Counted from the stretch's first letter, positions 9,032 through 18,225 are shown. The stretch is DNA of 64,000 nt from Planctomycetota bacterium (GCA_016207825.1 JACQZI010000018.1:18698-82697), one strand, 5' to 3'. Made by a program: numbers and translations. Notes: a model not told the origin generated them from the letters alone.

Positions 9032-9697
9032 ATGGAATGTAAAGAGATTCTTAATGATATGCTGGTGGATTTTAACGAGAAGGCGTTGCCGGCTAAAACA
9101 GCCCAGATGATATCCGACCATTTAGCCGGTTGCAATAATTGCCGCCAAAGGTGCGAGCAGATAAAGAGCATACATTCGGCATTGAAGTTTTCGGCTGAAT
9201 TGACCAGGCATATAAATATCCCGGAAAAGATGGATAAACAAATAAGAGAGGCAATTCCGGAAATAATCAAGACGCACCGTATGGCAGCGCGCAGGCGGGT
9301 GATAACGGTTTTCGCCTCAGCCGCCGCGGCAATCCTGATTATATTTTCCGGCTGGCTGGTTTTTATGAATATGGAAAAATCCGAAGAGTCCAAGAGCCAG
9401 CCAACCGCGATGAGCCCAAGCCGTCCGGAGCCGACACCGCCTCATGAAACGACCCCGCAGGTTAACCCGCCGCCGATGGAAACAACTCCTGAGCCGCCTG
9501 TGGTTGTCATGGAAGAGCCGGTAAAAGGTGATATCAATAAAGACGGCGAATTGAATATCGTTGACAGCATGCTTATCTGCCAGTATATTCTAAAAGAGCG
9601 GGAAATAACGGATGCCGAATCCGCCGATATTAACGGCGACGGCAAGGTGGATATCGGCGACTCTTTATTAATTGCCAAGAAGTCGTCAGGAGAGTAA
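9032..9697 (+). CDS. Membrane anti-sigma factor (zinc-finger type) with C-terminal dockerin
   Basis: 221 residues in three parts. Residues 1-45 form a ZAS/zf-HC2 domain with Cys3 and H30-xxx-C34-xx-C37, expected to bind the ECF sigma in the cytoplasm. Residues about 89-112 form one membrane helix. A Pro/Thr/Glu-rich linker (about 115-165) leads to a type I dockerin at 166-220. The dockerin has two Ca-loop repeats, GDINKDGELNIVDS and ADINGDGKVDIGDS, with Asp/Asn ligands at D167/N169/D171/D178 and D199/N201/D203/D210. The dockerin is therefore placed outside the membrane. A cohesin-like lipoprotein is encoded 4 nt downstream, making it the obvious partner. Clostridial RsgI proteins also fuse anti-sigma modules to extracellular sensory modules, but with different domains. 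Confidence 0.85.
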   Translation: MECKEILNDMLVDFNEKALPAKTAQMISDHLAGCNNCRQRCEQIKSIHSALKFSAELTRHINIPEKMDKQIREAIPEIIKTHRMAARRRVITVFASAAAAILIIFSGWLVFMNMEKSEESKSQPTAMSPSRPEPTPPHETTPQVNPPPMETTPEPPVVVMEEPVKGDINKDGELNIVDSMLICQYILKEREITDAESADINGDGKVDIGDSLLIAKKSSGE

Positions 9698-9701
9698 TAA
9701 G

Positions 9702-10193
9702 ATGATAAGAATTATAAGTTTATTAATCGTTATTATTGTTATTTCGGGATGCATGGCATCATACAGTGCATCAGCAAAAACCCCGGCTGACATGATGCCG
9801 TACGCTACAATTGCCGGTGAAAATGCGGAGTTAAACGCGGATATCTGGATAGATTGCGGGGAGAATAAATTGGGGGCATATACCCTGGAAGTTATTTACA
9901 ACCCGATAATCGTAGAGGTGAGTGAAATAACAACCTCTGGAGAGAACGCGTTTCCCGGGATGCCCATGTCAAATCCATCTACCTTCAAAAGCGGGAAAAC
10001 CGTTATTATAGGGATGTATACAGGGCATGATGTTCCTGATGGCCGGTTAAAGATAGCCCATATAAAATTTGCGCCTGTTTCCAAAGGGACAAGCCCGCTT
10101 AAAGTGATGTTGCAAAGCATTTATGATACAGCGGGGAATCTGTTTGACGCCACAGCCATCGTTTCTCCGGACAGCCTGACCGTGACTAAATAG
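9702..10193 (+). CDS. Cohesin-like domain lipoprotein
   Basis: 163 residues. ATG 9702 is preceded by AGGAGAG. A signal sequence ends in the lipobox ISGC (Cys17). Residues about 35-160 have the shape of a cohesin module: AELNADIWIDCGENKLGAYT, then LEVIYNPIIVEVSEI, GRLKIAHIKFAPVSKGTSPL and a terminal strand. The family assignment is by pattern, not by search. As a lipidated single-cohesin protein it would display the module at the membrane surface, where it can meet the dockerin of the upstream anti-sigma factor. Tight spacing argues for co-transcription with the sigma and anti-sigma genes. An unrelated Ig-like beta-sandwich is the main alternative. Confidence 0.65.
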   Translation: MIRIISLLIVIIVISGCMASYSASAKTPADMMPYATIAGENAELNADIWIDCGENKLGAYTLEVIYNPIIVEVSEITTSGENAFPGMPMSNPSTFKSGKTVIIGMYTGHDVPDGRLKIAHIKFAPVSKGTSPLKVMLQSIYDTAGNLFDATAIVSPDSLTVTK

Positions 10194-10278
10194 AATTTTC
10201 GCTCCATTCTGATTTTTCCGTGAACCTTTTCGCCCCCTCCTTGCTTAATAGGTATAGTTAATAAAAAAGGAGGTGTTT

Positions 10279-11490
10279 ATGGGAAAGATAGTAAAACCTG
10301 TTGCGCTGATGTTAGTGGTAGTTTCTTTGCTGATGATTAGATGTGCATCTTATAGCAAAGAATGGTCTCCTTCTTGGACAGAAGAAGTTAAATATGAAAA
10401 AGACGCCCAACGTGCGCAAGTTTCTCAAATACCGCCTATAGGATCCTTTACCAGCGAGATAAATTTCAACGCGAATGAATCCGCTCCAAAGTCTAAACGG
10501 CAGGTGATTTACAGCTCATGTTTAAGGCTGGTGGTATTTCATCTCAGGGAAAGCTTGCAGAAGGTGCAGGATATTGCCGGTAAGTTTAACGGGTATATGC
10601 AGGAGATGACCGGGAACAGCATTCTTATCCGCGTTCCGCCGGATTCGTTTTACGATGCCATTGCGGAGATTGAGAAAATCGGTGAGGTCGTAACCAAAGA
10701 CATAAAAGGGCAGGATGTCACCGAAGAGATGCATGATTTGGGAGTAAGGATAAAAAACGCGGAGGATGTCCGGAACCGGCTGGCCGGGCTTTTGGAGAAA
10801 TGCGGCATGATGGAGGATGCGCTTAAGATAGAAAAAGAACTGGAACGGGTTACCGGGGAGATAGAAACGCTCAAAGGCAAATTGCAGTTTATCAGCCATA
10901 ATGTGGATCATTCGGCAATCAGGGTTGAATTTAATATCAAGAATCCTACTGTTATCCAGCAGATTTCTCTTCCGCTTCCGTTCCCGTGGCTGAATGAATT
11001 AGGGCTTGACCATATTCTTAATTACAGCCCGGAGACAAGGGGTAAGGGGAGCAGTTCCAAATTCAAGATGGAAAATCCAGAAGGATTTGTGCGGATGGAA
11101 TATCCCGGCTGGCAGCACGGCATCAGGTTGATTTCGGCTGACGGGATAAATATTTGTGTTTCGGTAAAGCCGAATCTCAAAGGAGGAGCGCTGGATTTCT
11201 GGAGGAAGTTAATCCTGCGTGCCCTAGTTGAAGGGAAGGCGTATTCGCCGATTAGTGAAGAGAAATTGAAGACAAAGAAAGGAGCCGAGGGTGTTATCCT
11301 GCAGTTCGGGACAGAGCAGGCATCCGGCAAGGCTTATCGTTATGACATTGCAATATTTGCCAAGGAAAGCAGTTTTCTCCTATTTATAAAAACAAGAAAA
11401 CTCTATTTAGTTGAAATATCCGGCCCGGAAGAAGTGGTTAAAAAAGAATACGATAAAATCAAGAACGCTTTAGCCAACAGCAAGTTTTAA
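10279..11490 (+). CDS. DUF4349 domain lipoprotein
   Basis: 403 residues from ATG 10279, chosen because AAGGAGGTG ends 4 nt before it; a GTG two codons earlier overlaps that ribosome site. A lipoprotein-like signal ends near MIRCAS (Cys). Residues about 75-220 match DUF4349: a beta-strand region, then RVPPDSFYDAIAEIEKIGEV, VTEEMHDLGVRIKNAE and a coiled-coil hairpin. The remaining C-terminal half is unrecognised. DUF4349 proteins are membrane-associated and often sit beside anti-sigma factors; their function is not established. It lies 85 bases after the cohesin gene with its own strong ribosome site and may belong to the same regulon. Confidence 0.8.
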   Translation: MGKIVKPVALMLVVVSLLMIRCASYSKEWSPSWTEEVKYEKDAQRAQVSQIPPIGSFTSEINFNANESAPKSKRQVIYSSCLRLVVFHLRESLQKVQDIAGKFNGYMQEMTGNSILIRVPPDSFYDAIAEIEKIGEVVTKDIKGQDVTEEMHDLGVRIKNAEDVRNRLAGLLEKCGMMEDALKIEKELERVTGEIETLKGKLQFISHNVDHSAIRVEFNIKNPTVIQQISLPLPFPWLNELGLDHILNYSPETRGKGSSSKFKMENPEGFVRMEYPGWQHGIRLISADGINICVSVKPNLKGGALDFWRKLILRALVEGKAYSPISEEKLKTKKGAEGVILQFGTEQASGKAYRYDIAIFAKESSFLLFIKTRKLYLVEISGPEEVVKKEYDKIKNALANSKF

Positions 11491-11498
11491 TAAAGTTG

Positions 11499-12236
11499 TC
11501 AGGGGCGCGGTACATCTTTAATACGCGAAAGTGCCGCGCTGAAGCTTTTATTAGCGCCTTTGATATATTGCTCGTCCGATATAATGGGCTTTTGCAATGC
11601 CGCGACTGTTTCCGGGGAAAGCTTGAGATTCTTGGCGATTTCCTCTCCTGCCTTAACGAGCAAATTGCGATATCCGTAAATAAACGGTTTCAGTATAAAG
11701 GGATGGTTGGCGAGCAGTGCGCCGCCCGGGCGGTATATCTCGGCGATAAGCTCGGATTGCATATTCCGCGCGATGCGCTTGAATAACAGGCTCAATACCT
11801 GGAAATGCACCGGCTCCGGAAATCCGGAATTTGATATCACCATGATTTTCGGGATTTTACTAAGCCTTGTCTTGTGGAAGCATTCCCCGCTTGCGTCTTT
11901 TTCAAAGCGGGCGTCAAGAATCGGAATCATCCGGTCCATGAAGTTCTTCATTATGCCGGTGACATTATCCACATAAAGCGGCGTGGCAAAACCTAATATA
12001 TCGGATGACGAGAATTTTGTCAGCAGTTCTGCCATATCGTCTGCCATGGCGCATTTTCCGGGAGTCTTTAACCAGCAGGTAAAACAGCCTTTGCAGGGCG
12101 CGATGGTTTTTTGGGAGAGGAAAATATTTTCCACCTCAGCGCCGGATTTTTGCATGCCTTCGGCCAAAGCCTGAACCATGAAATGGGTGTTGCCTTTTTC
12201 TCCGTGCGGGCTGCCGTTAAAGATGGTGATTTTCAT
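11499..12236 (-). CDS. Flavodoxin-fold NAD(P)H-dependent FMN oxidoreductase / iron-sulfur flavoprotein-like
   Basis: 245 residues. The N-terminus ITIFNGSPHGEKGNTHFM is the phosphate-binding loop of the flavodoxin-like FMN reductase family, followed by CKGCFTCWLKTPGKC, a cysteine cluster seen in iron-sulfur flavoproteins, and ATPLYVDNVTGIMKNFMDR. It probably transfers electrons in the cytoplasm; the partner is unknown. AAGGAG precedes the ATG. Promoter TTGACA (12296-12291), 17-nt spacer, TATAAC (12273-12268) on the minus strand. Confidence 0.85.
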   Translation of the reverse strand: MKITIFNGSPHGEKGNTHFMVQALAEGMQKSGAEVENIFLSQKTIAPCKGCFTCWLKTPGKCAMADDMAELLTKFSSSDILGFATPLYVDNVTGIMKNFMDRMIPILDARFEKDASGECFHKTRLSKIPKIMVISNSGFPEPVHFQVLSLLFKRIARNMQSELIAEIYRPGGALLANHPFILKPFIYGYRNLLVKAGEEIAKNLKLSPETVAALQKPIISDEQYIKGANKSFSAALSRIKDVPRP

Positions 12237-12267
12237 GATAATATTACTCCTTATAAATTAGGATATT

Positions 12268-12296
12268 GTTATAGCGTTGCTTTGACTAAATGTCAA
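12268..12296 (-). promoter_or_regulatory. sigma-70-type promoter of the flavodoxin-like gene
   Basis: Minus strand TTGACA (12296-12291), 17 nt, TATAAC (12273-12268). The leader is about 25-30 nt with AAGGAG before ATG 12236. Confidence 0.55.
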
Positions 12297-12333
12297 GAGT
12301 AAACATAGCGCCGTTTTGATGGATATTTTTTTA

Positions 12334-12362
12334 TTGATATTCTGAAATATAAATGTTTTAAT
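12334..12362 (+). promoter_or_regulatory. candidate promoter of the zinc-ribbon/activase genes
   Basis: TTGATA (12334-12339), 17 nt, TTTAAT (12357-12362) on the plus strand, about 30 nt before ATG 12395. Confidence 0.4.
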
Positions 12363-12394
12363 ATCGGTTTGCCAAAAGCCTGAAAAGCTTATAT

Positions 12395-12697
12395 ATGTTC
12401 AAGTTTATATGTGATTCGTGCGGGAAAGGGTTATTGCTGGATGAAGACGTCCGTTATGAGGTGACGATAGAGGTGAAATCCGCTTATGACCCGATGGAAC
12501 TGTCGCCGAGCGACTTGATGCGCGATTATCGCAAGGAAATAAGCGAGCTTTTGGAGAGGATGAAAGAACGCGACCCGCAAGAAATGGAGGACGAGGTTTA
12601 TAAGGTGTTTAAGTTTGATCTGTGCCTCCAATGCCAGAAGAAATTCCTGAAAAACCCGCTATTCAATAAAGTAGACAGCCCCGACGTTCGCCCCTAA
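12395..12697 (+). CDS. Small putative zinc-ribbon protein
   Basis: 100 residues. Two CxxC knuckles (CDSC near residue 6 and CLQC near residue 77) flank a charged helical middle, consistent with a zinc ribbon split by an insertion. It precedes the large dehydratase activase by 50 bases on the same strand and probably shares its promoter. No family recognised; a role with the activase is only suggested by position. Confidence 0.65.
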   Translation: MFKFICDSCGKGLLLDEDVRYEVTIEVKSAYDPMELSPSDLMRDYRKEISELLERMKERDPQEMEDEVYKVFKFDLCLQCQKKFLKNPLFNKVDSPDVRP

Positions 12698-12747
12698 AGG
12701 GAGGCTGCGCACTCGGGACTGCTGATTTATTATAGATAGTAGAATAT

Positions 12748-15700
12748 ATGAAGATAGGAATTGATATCGGTTCGGTCAGTGTTAAGCTGGTTGTTCTGGA
12801 TGATAAGAATGTTATCAAAAAACATGTTTATTGCCGGACGCATGGACAGCCAATAGAAATACTTCTTTTGCTTCTCAAGGATTTAGCCAAATCTTATCCT
12901 TCAGATGAATTTTCCGTTGCGGCAACCGGAAGCGGCGGAAAGCTTGTTTCCGAGGTTTGCGGCATCGGTTTTGTCAATGAGGTCACCGCCCACGCCGTCG
13001 GCACCGGGACGGATTATCCGAAAGTTAGATGCGTGATAGAAATCGGCGGCGAGGACGCCAAGCTGATTCATATCAGCGAAAAAGAAGAGCGGAAAAATAA
13101 CGAAGTTAAAGAACACGTCAGTGTAATAGATTTTGCCACCAATACGGTCTGTGCCGCCGGGACGGGTTCGTTCCTCGACCAGCAGGCATCGCGCCTGGGG
13201 ATAGCGATAGAAAACTTCGGCAGCGTGGTAATGAAATCGGTTAATCCTCCGCGCGTGGCGGGCCGGTGCAGCGTTTTTGCCAAGACGGATATGATACATC
13301 TCCAGCAGGTAGGCACCCCGGTTGAGGATATCGCGGCCGGCTTATGTTATGCCATGGCGCGCAACTTCAGGAGCAATGTCATCAAGGGAAGCCATCTGGA
13401 AAAGCCGGTGGCCTTTCAGGGCGGTGTGGCGGCAAACCAGGGAATGATCCGCGCCTTTAGGGATGTCCTGGAACTGGCGGAAAACGATTTGGTCATACCG
13501 GAAAACTTTGCGCTGCGCGGTGCGATTGGGGCAATATATGAAAGTTCACATGTTCAATCGCTCAAAAGCTCAACAGTCCGGAAATTGATAGATAAGCTCG
13601 AAGAATATGTTAAAGGACGCCGGATTGATCTTAAAACACTCGAACCTTTGGTCGGCGATAATTACCCGATAAATATTCAAACGCATCCGCTGAAAAGCGG
13701 GCAGAAAACGCAGGGGTATCTGGGGATTGATGTCGGCTCGATTTCCACCAATGTGGTGGTGATAGATAAGGATAATAATGTTTTAAGCCGTAGATATCTC
13801 ATGACCGCGGGCAGGCCGATTGAGGCGGTCAGGCAGGGATTGGCCGAGGTCGGTAAGGATGTCGGCGATTTCGTGGAAATCAAGGCGTGCGGCTCGACCG
13901 GCTCGGGCCGTTATATGACCGGCGCGTTTTTCGGCGCGGATGCCATCAAGAACGAAATCACCAGCCATGCCAAAGGCGCCGTGGCAATGGACCCGAAAGT
14001 GGATACGATTTTTGAAATCGGCGGGCAGGACGCGAAATATATCAGCATCTCTAACGGAGTTATCGTTGATTTCACCATGAACAAGGTCTGCGCCGCCGGG
14101 ACGGGGTCGTTCCTTGAAGAACAGGCGGAAAAGCTGGCTATTAAGCTCGACCAGGAATTCGGAGCTCGCGCCTTGAATTCCAAGGCACCGCTTGATTTAG
14201 GCGAACGCTGCACCGTCTTTATGGAATCGCAGCTTAATTATTATAAACAGCAGGGCATGGTCAAGGATGACCTCTTAGCGGGGCTGGCTTATTCGATTGC
14301 GACTAATTACTTGAACCGCGTGGTGGAAAAACACAAGATAGGTAATCATATTTTATTCCAGGGTGGCGTGGCGTTTAACCGTTCGGTTAAGGCGGCGTTT
14401 GAGAAAGTGGTCGGCAAGAAAATTATCGTTCCGCCTCATCATGATATCCTTGGCGCGGTAGGCGCTGCCATTATCGCGCGTGAAGAAACGGTTGGGAAAC
14501 AGACTGCCTTTAAGGGATTCGATTTATCCAAACGAACTTACCAATCGTCATCATTTGAATGCCAGGGATGCCCGAATAATTGCGAAATACGCCGGGTGGT
14601 CTTTGAAAAGGAAAAGCCGATGTTTTACGGCTCCCGTTGCGGCAAATTCGATGATACGGAAGTCAAAAAGGCGCGCCAAACCAATCCTCTGCCGCAGTTA
14701 TTCAAGGAAAGGGAAGAAAAACTAATCGGTAACTTGAAACCGGAAGCCAAAGGTTCCAAGCGCGTCGGCATCCCGAGAAGCGCGATGTTCTTCGACCTGG
14801 CACCGTTATGGATAAGCTTTTTCCAGGGGCTTGGTTTCGAAGTCGTGCTTTCCGACCCGACCAACCGGACGATTATCAAGAAGGGCGTGGAAAACGTCCT
14901 TGCCGAACCGTGTTTCCCGATTAAGACCGCGCACGGGCATATCCTCAACCTTCTTGATAAATCAATAGATTATCTCTTCCTGCCGGTCCAGGTGAATATG
15001 CCCAAACTCGCTCCGGATTTCGTGCGCTCTTATAACTGCCCGTATGTCCAGTCATTGCCTTACACAGCGGAAAGTTCCATCCCGTTTTTGGAATATAACG
15101 TGAAAATACTAAAGACGGTCTTTGAGATGGCCAGAGGAAAGAGATTTATCGTCAAGGCGTTTGAATCGCTGGCGCAAGAGGCAGGCATCAAAGACCGAAG
15201 GGTTATTAGCCGCGCAATCGAATCCGCTTTCAAGGCGCATGACGAATTCAACCGCTGGATGGTAAAACGCGGGCGCGAAGTCCTGAATAATCTAAAGCCG
15301 AATGAAAAGGCAATCGTCTTGGTCGGCCGCCCTTATAATACATCCGACCCCGGCCTGACCCTGGATTTGCCAGAGCGCCTGCGCGAGCAAGGGATTCTGG
15401 CGATACCGATAGATTTCCTTCCGATGGAGGAATTAGGCAGGGAAATCTCTGGCGATTATCCTTATATGTATTGGAAATCCGGCCAGCGGATGCTTACCGC
15501 CGGAAGGATGGTTGCCCGCGACAAGCGTTTGTTTGCCATTTACATCACCAATTTCGGCTGCGGGCCGGATTCATATATTACCAAGTTCTTCGAGCGCGAG
15601 ATGTCCTCCAAAGGCGGATCCGCCTCTGGCGGACACTGCAAGCCATTTATGGTACTGGAAATCGACGAGCATTCAAGCGATGTCGGCGTGATGACCCGTT

Positions 15701-16974
15701 GCGAGGCGTTCCTGGATACCATCCGCCATAGCGAATCGCTCGCCGAGACTAATCTTATCCAGATGCATTCATTCATACCGAGCCGTAAAAACGGCCGGAC
15801 GATTTATATCCCGTATATGGGCGACCACAGCCATACCTTTGCCGCGGCAATCCGGTCGCAGGGGATTCCGTCGGAATCGCTTCCGCTTTCCGATGAGAAG
15901 AGTCTTTCCTTCGGCAGGAAATTCACCACCGGCAAGGAATGTTTCCCGAGCATCATTACGACCGGCGATATCGTCAAGAAGGTTAATGAGAACGGTTTTA
16001 AGCGTGACAAGAGCGCTTTCTTCATGCCCGCGGCACAGGGACCCTGCCGTTTCGGGCAGTATAATAAGCTCCACCGCATGGTTCTGGACAGCCTTGAATA
16101 TGATGATATCCCGATAATGCTCTTTGACCAGATTGATTGTTACCATAAAGACGTGGCGGCGCTGGGCAAGAGCAGTTTTAAGCGGATGGCATGGCGCGGG
16201 TTTGTCATGATTGACCTCATGCAGAAAATGATGATGGGAATACGCCCGCATGAAGTTAACAAGGGCGAATCAGACTACGTCTATAAGGAATCGCTGGAGG
16301 AATTGACCGGCCGCATGGAAAAGAACAGCGATTTGGCATCTTTTGCCGCCCAAACAAGGCATCGCTTTGCCCAGGTAAAGACAGACCCGACTATTAAGAA
16401 ACCGAAAATCGGGGTGGTCGGCGAGATTTATGTCCGTAATAACCCCTTTGCCAATGATTTCATGGTCAGGAAGCTCGAGTCCCTGGGTGCGGAAGTTTCG
16501 CTCCCGCCGATGGAGGAATGGGTGGATTATTTGGATTATTGCCGCAAGGGAACTTATCTTACGAACAAAGACTATAAGCATTATCTGGCGCAAAGAATTG
16601 CCGAATTCGTCCAGGAATATGATGCCAACCGCCTGAGAAAAGGATTCAAGGGCGCCATCCGCGATTTCCCCCTGGAAGACTCGATGGAAAAGGTGATACA
16701 TTGCGGCGGTTGTTATATCAGTCCGGCAATTCTTGGCGAATCGATATTGTCAATGGGGCGCGCTGTGGAATACGCCAAGAAGGGGTTCCACGGGATTGTG
16801 AACGTGATTCCTTTCGGGTGCATGCCGGGTATTGTAGTGACGGCGATACTGAAGCAATTCCGGGATGACTATCCCGATATCCCGATAATCACTCTGACGG
16901 TGGACGGTGTAAAAGACCCGGGCGGCGAAATGCGCTTGGAAGCCTTTGTCCAGCAGTGCTGTGATAACATGTGA
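12748..16974 (+). CDS. 2-hydroxyacyl-CoA dehydratase activase-related protein, double BadF/BadG domain plus DUF2229
   Basis: 1408 residues. Two tandem ASKHA ATPase domains each carry the activase motifs. In domain 1 (1-270) they are IGIDIGSVSVKLV, NTVCAAGTG (Cys135) and AGRCSVF (Cys174). In domain 2 (323-580) they are LGIDVGSISTNVV, NKVCAAGTG (Cys448) and GERCTVF (Cys488). The Cys pairs would hold the bridging 4Fe-4S cluster. A CxxCxxxC region (605-612, plus Cys631) begins a DUF2229 module, and the C-terminal part resembles a HgdB-type dehydratase subunit. Such giants are widespread in anaerobes; the presumed role is ATP-driven low-potential electron transfer, substrate unknown. Residues 956-961 are encoded by a palindromic micro-repeat (15613-15633) that looks inserted between FFEREMSS and CKPFMVLEIDEH. 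Confidence 0.88.
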   Translation: MKIGIDIGSVSVKLVVLDDKNVIKKHVYCRTHGQPIEILLLLLKDLAKSYPSDEFSVAATGSGGKLVSEVCGIGFVNEVTAHAVGTGTDYPKVRCVIEIGGEDAKLIHISEKEERKNNEVKEHVSVIDFATNTVCAAGTGSFLDQQASRLGIAIENFGSVVMKSVNPPRVAGRCSVFAKTDMIHLQQVGTPVEDIAAGLCYAMARNFRSNVIKGSHLEKPVAFQGGVAANQGMIRAFRDVLELAENDLVIPENFALRGAIGAIYESSHVQSLKSSTVRKLIDKLEEYVKGRRIDLKTLEPLVGDNYPINIQTHPLKSGQKTQGYLGIDVGSISTNVVVIDKDNNVLSRRYLMTAGRPIEAVRQGLAEVGKDVGDFVEIKACGSTGSGRYMTGAFFGADAIKNEITSHAKGAVAMDPKVDTIFEIGGQDAKYISISNGVIVDFTMNKVCAAGTGSFLEEQAEKLAIKLDQEFGARALNSKAPLDLGERCTVFMESQLNYYKQQGMVKDDLLAGLAYSIATNYLNRVVEKHKIGNHILFQGGVAFNRSVKAAFEKVVGKKIIVPPHHDILGAVGAAIIAREETVGKQTAFKGFDLSKRTYQSSSFECQGCPNNCEIRRVVFEKEKPMFYGSRCGKFDDTEVKKARQTNPLPQLFKEREEKLIGNLKPEAKGSKRVGIPRSAMFFDLAPLWISFFQGLGFEVVLSDPTNRTIIKKGVENVLAEPCFPIKTAHGHILNLLDKSIDYLFLPVQVNMPKLAPDFVRSYNCPYVQSLPYTAESSIPFLEYNVKILKTVFEMARGKRFIVKAFESLAQEAGIKDRRVISRAIESAFKAHDEFNRWMVKRGREVLNNLKPNEKAIVLVGRPYNTSDPGLTLDLPERLREQGILAIPIDFLPMEELGREISGDYPYMYWKSGQRMLTAGRMVARDKRLFAIYITNFGCGPDSYITKFFEREMSSKGGSASGGHCKPFMVLEIDEHSSDVGVMTRCEAFLDTIRHSESLAETNLIQMHSFIPSRKNGRTIYIPYMGDHSHTFAAAIRSQGIPSESLPLSDEKSLSFGRKFTTGKECFPSIITTGDIVKKVNENGFKRDKSAFFMPAAQGPCRFGQYNKLHRMVLDSLEYDDIPIMLFDQIDCYHKDVAALGKSSFKRMAWRGFVMIDLMQKMMMGIRPHEVNKGESDYVYKESLEELTGRMEKNSDLASFAAQTRHRFAQVKTDPTIKKPKIGVVGEIYVRNNPFANDFMVRKLESLGAEVSLPPMEEWVDYLDYCRKGTYLTNKDYKHYLAQRIAEFVQEYDANRLRKGFKGAIRDFPLEDSMEKVIHCGGCYISPAILGESILSMGRAVEYAKKGFHGIVNVIPFGCMPGIVVTAILKQFRDDYPDIPIITLTVDGVKDPGGEMRLEAFVQQCCDNM
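15613..15633. repeat. Palindromic micro-repeat inside the activase gene
   Basis: GGCGGATCCGCC (15613-15624) is a perfect 12-nt palindrome and overlaps TCCGCC-TCT-GGCGGA (15619-15633), a hairpin with a 3-nt loop. The reverse complement of the latter differs from the intergenic hairpin at 38513-38527 at one position. It adds a Gly/Ser-rich stretch to the protein in frame. Confidence 0.65.
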
Positions 16975-16985
16975 GCGGAAAGATA

Positions 16986-17081
16986 ACCACAGAGACACAG
17001 AGTTCGCAGAGAAATCCCCTCTAAGAGGGAGATAAAGAGGCGTGTAAGAATTCTAACACGAATCGCACGAATGAGACGAAT
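16986..17081. repeat. Two dispersed stock phrases before the WG-repeat gene
   Basis: ACCACAGAGACACAGAG (16986-17002) and a CACGAAT-type tract (17055-17081) fill most of the gap after the activase. Related phrases occur at 22053-22073 (reverse complement), 23710-23747 and 23821-23847. The second tract supplies the start codon of the next gene (ATG 17071). Confidence 0.55.
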
Positions 17082-18201
17082 CATACTTTTCATATCCCTA
17101 TCTGTTTTGTGCCTCGTTGGATGTGAAGCATCTAATAAAGAAATCAGTGAGAACCAAATTACCCCATTAGCGGACACGGATGATGCGGTTTTGCTTCCTG
17201 TTAAACAACATGGTAAATATGGCTATATTGACCGGACAGGCAAAATAATAATTAAGCCGCAATTTGATAGCGCTTCTGATTTTTCTGAAGACTTGGCGCG
17301 AATAAAGGTTAACAAGAAAAGCGGTTATATTGACAAAACCGGTAAAGTTATTATTGAACCTCTGTTTGATTCGGCTGGTCCATTTCATGAAGGGTTGGCG
17401 CGGGTTGAAATAGCCAAAAAACACGGCTATATTGATAAGACCGGCAGGACAACAATTGATTTGCAATTTGACTACTGCGGTAATTTTTCAGAAGGGTTAG
17501 CCATGATAGGTTTTATTATTAACGAAAATAAGGATGTGCCTATATACGAGCGTCATTATAAATGTGGCTATATTGACAAGACAGGTAAAATTATAATGGA
17601 GCCTCAATTTGCTTGGGCTAATGATTTTTCTGATGGATTGGCAGTAGTAAGGATTGGGCCTGAATTCTTAAAGGGTAAATATGGTTATATTGATAAAACG
17701 GGAAAAATGGTCGTAGAGCCGCGAGACAGATCGGCCAAAGATTTCTCCGAGGGGTTAGCATGGGTATATAACGGCCTTAATGAAGGCGGGGGTTACATAG
17801 ATAATACAGGTAAAATAATCATTAAAAGCGATGCGGTTGTTTCCGGCCCTTTTTCCGAAGGATTAGCCTGGATTAGAATTTATGATAAGAAGGGTGCTAA
17901 GTGGGGATATATTGATAAAACCGGGAAAATAGTAATTGACCCTCAATTTGATTACGCTTATAGTCCAAACTCGGATTTTTCTGAAGGTTTAGCTTTGGTG
18001 TCTTTAAAAGGCAGGTGGTGTTATATTGATAAAACAGGCAAGGCAGTAATTAAGTTGGAATCTGATATTTCGGGATATCCTTTTTCTCAAGGGATTGCAC
18101 GGGTGGAAAAGCGAAGTTTTATAGAATCCTCGACCCAGCAGATGGGAAAAATCGGCTATATCGATAAGACCGGAAAGTATATCTGGGAACCGGCTAAATA
18201 A
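17071..18201 (+). CDS. WG (KWG) repeat lipoprotein
   Basis: 376 residues. The signal ends at lipobox LVGC (Cys18). The mature protein is built of eight or nine units of the type GYIDKTGKIII-PQFD-A--FSEGLA, the WG-containing repeat seen in many Bacteroidota, Leptospira and Planctomycetota proteins. A repetitive beta structure on the cell surface or periplasm is likely; ligand unknown. ATG 17071 lies inside a dispersed CACGAAT phrase and has no Shine-Dalgarno sequence, which suggests the start region was remodelled by the repeat. Confidence 0.88.
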   Translation: MRRIILFISLSVLCLVGCEASNKEISENQITPLADTDDAVLLPVKQHGKYGYIDRTGKIIIKPQFDSASDFSEDLARIKVNKKSGYIDKTGKVIIEPLFDSAGPFHEGLARVEIAKKHGYIDKTGRTTIDLQFDYCGNFSEGLAMIGFIINENKDVPIYERHYKCGYIDKTGKIIMEPQFAWANDFSDGLAVVRIGPEFLKGKYGYIDKTGKMVVEPRDRSAKDFSEGLAWVYNGLNEGGGYIDNTGKIIIKSDAVVSGPFSEGLAWIRIYDKKGAKWGYIDKTGKIVIDPQFDYAYSPNSDFSEGLALVSLKGRWCYIDKTGKAVIKLESDISGYPFSQGIARVEKRSFIESSTQQMGKIGYIDKTGKYIWEPAK

Positions 18202-18225
18202 ATTCCATAAAAGGGAAGCATCTTA

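Noticed and set aside
12901-13299. Long open frames antisense to the activase and other large genes
   Set aside because: They mirror a strongly coding strand, show no domain pattern and have no initiation signals.
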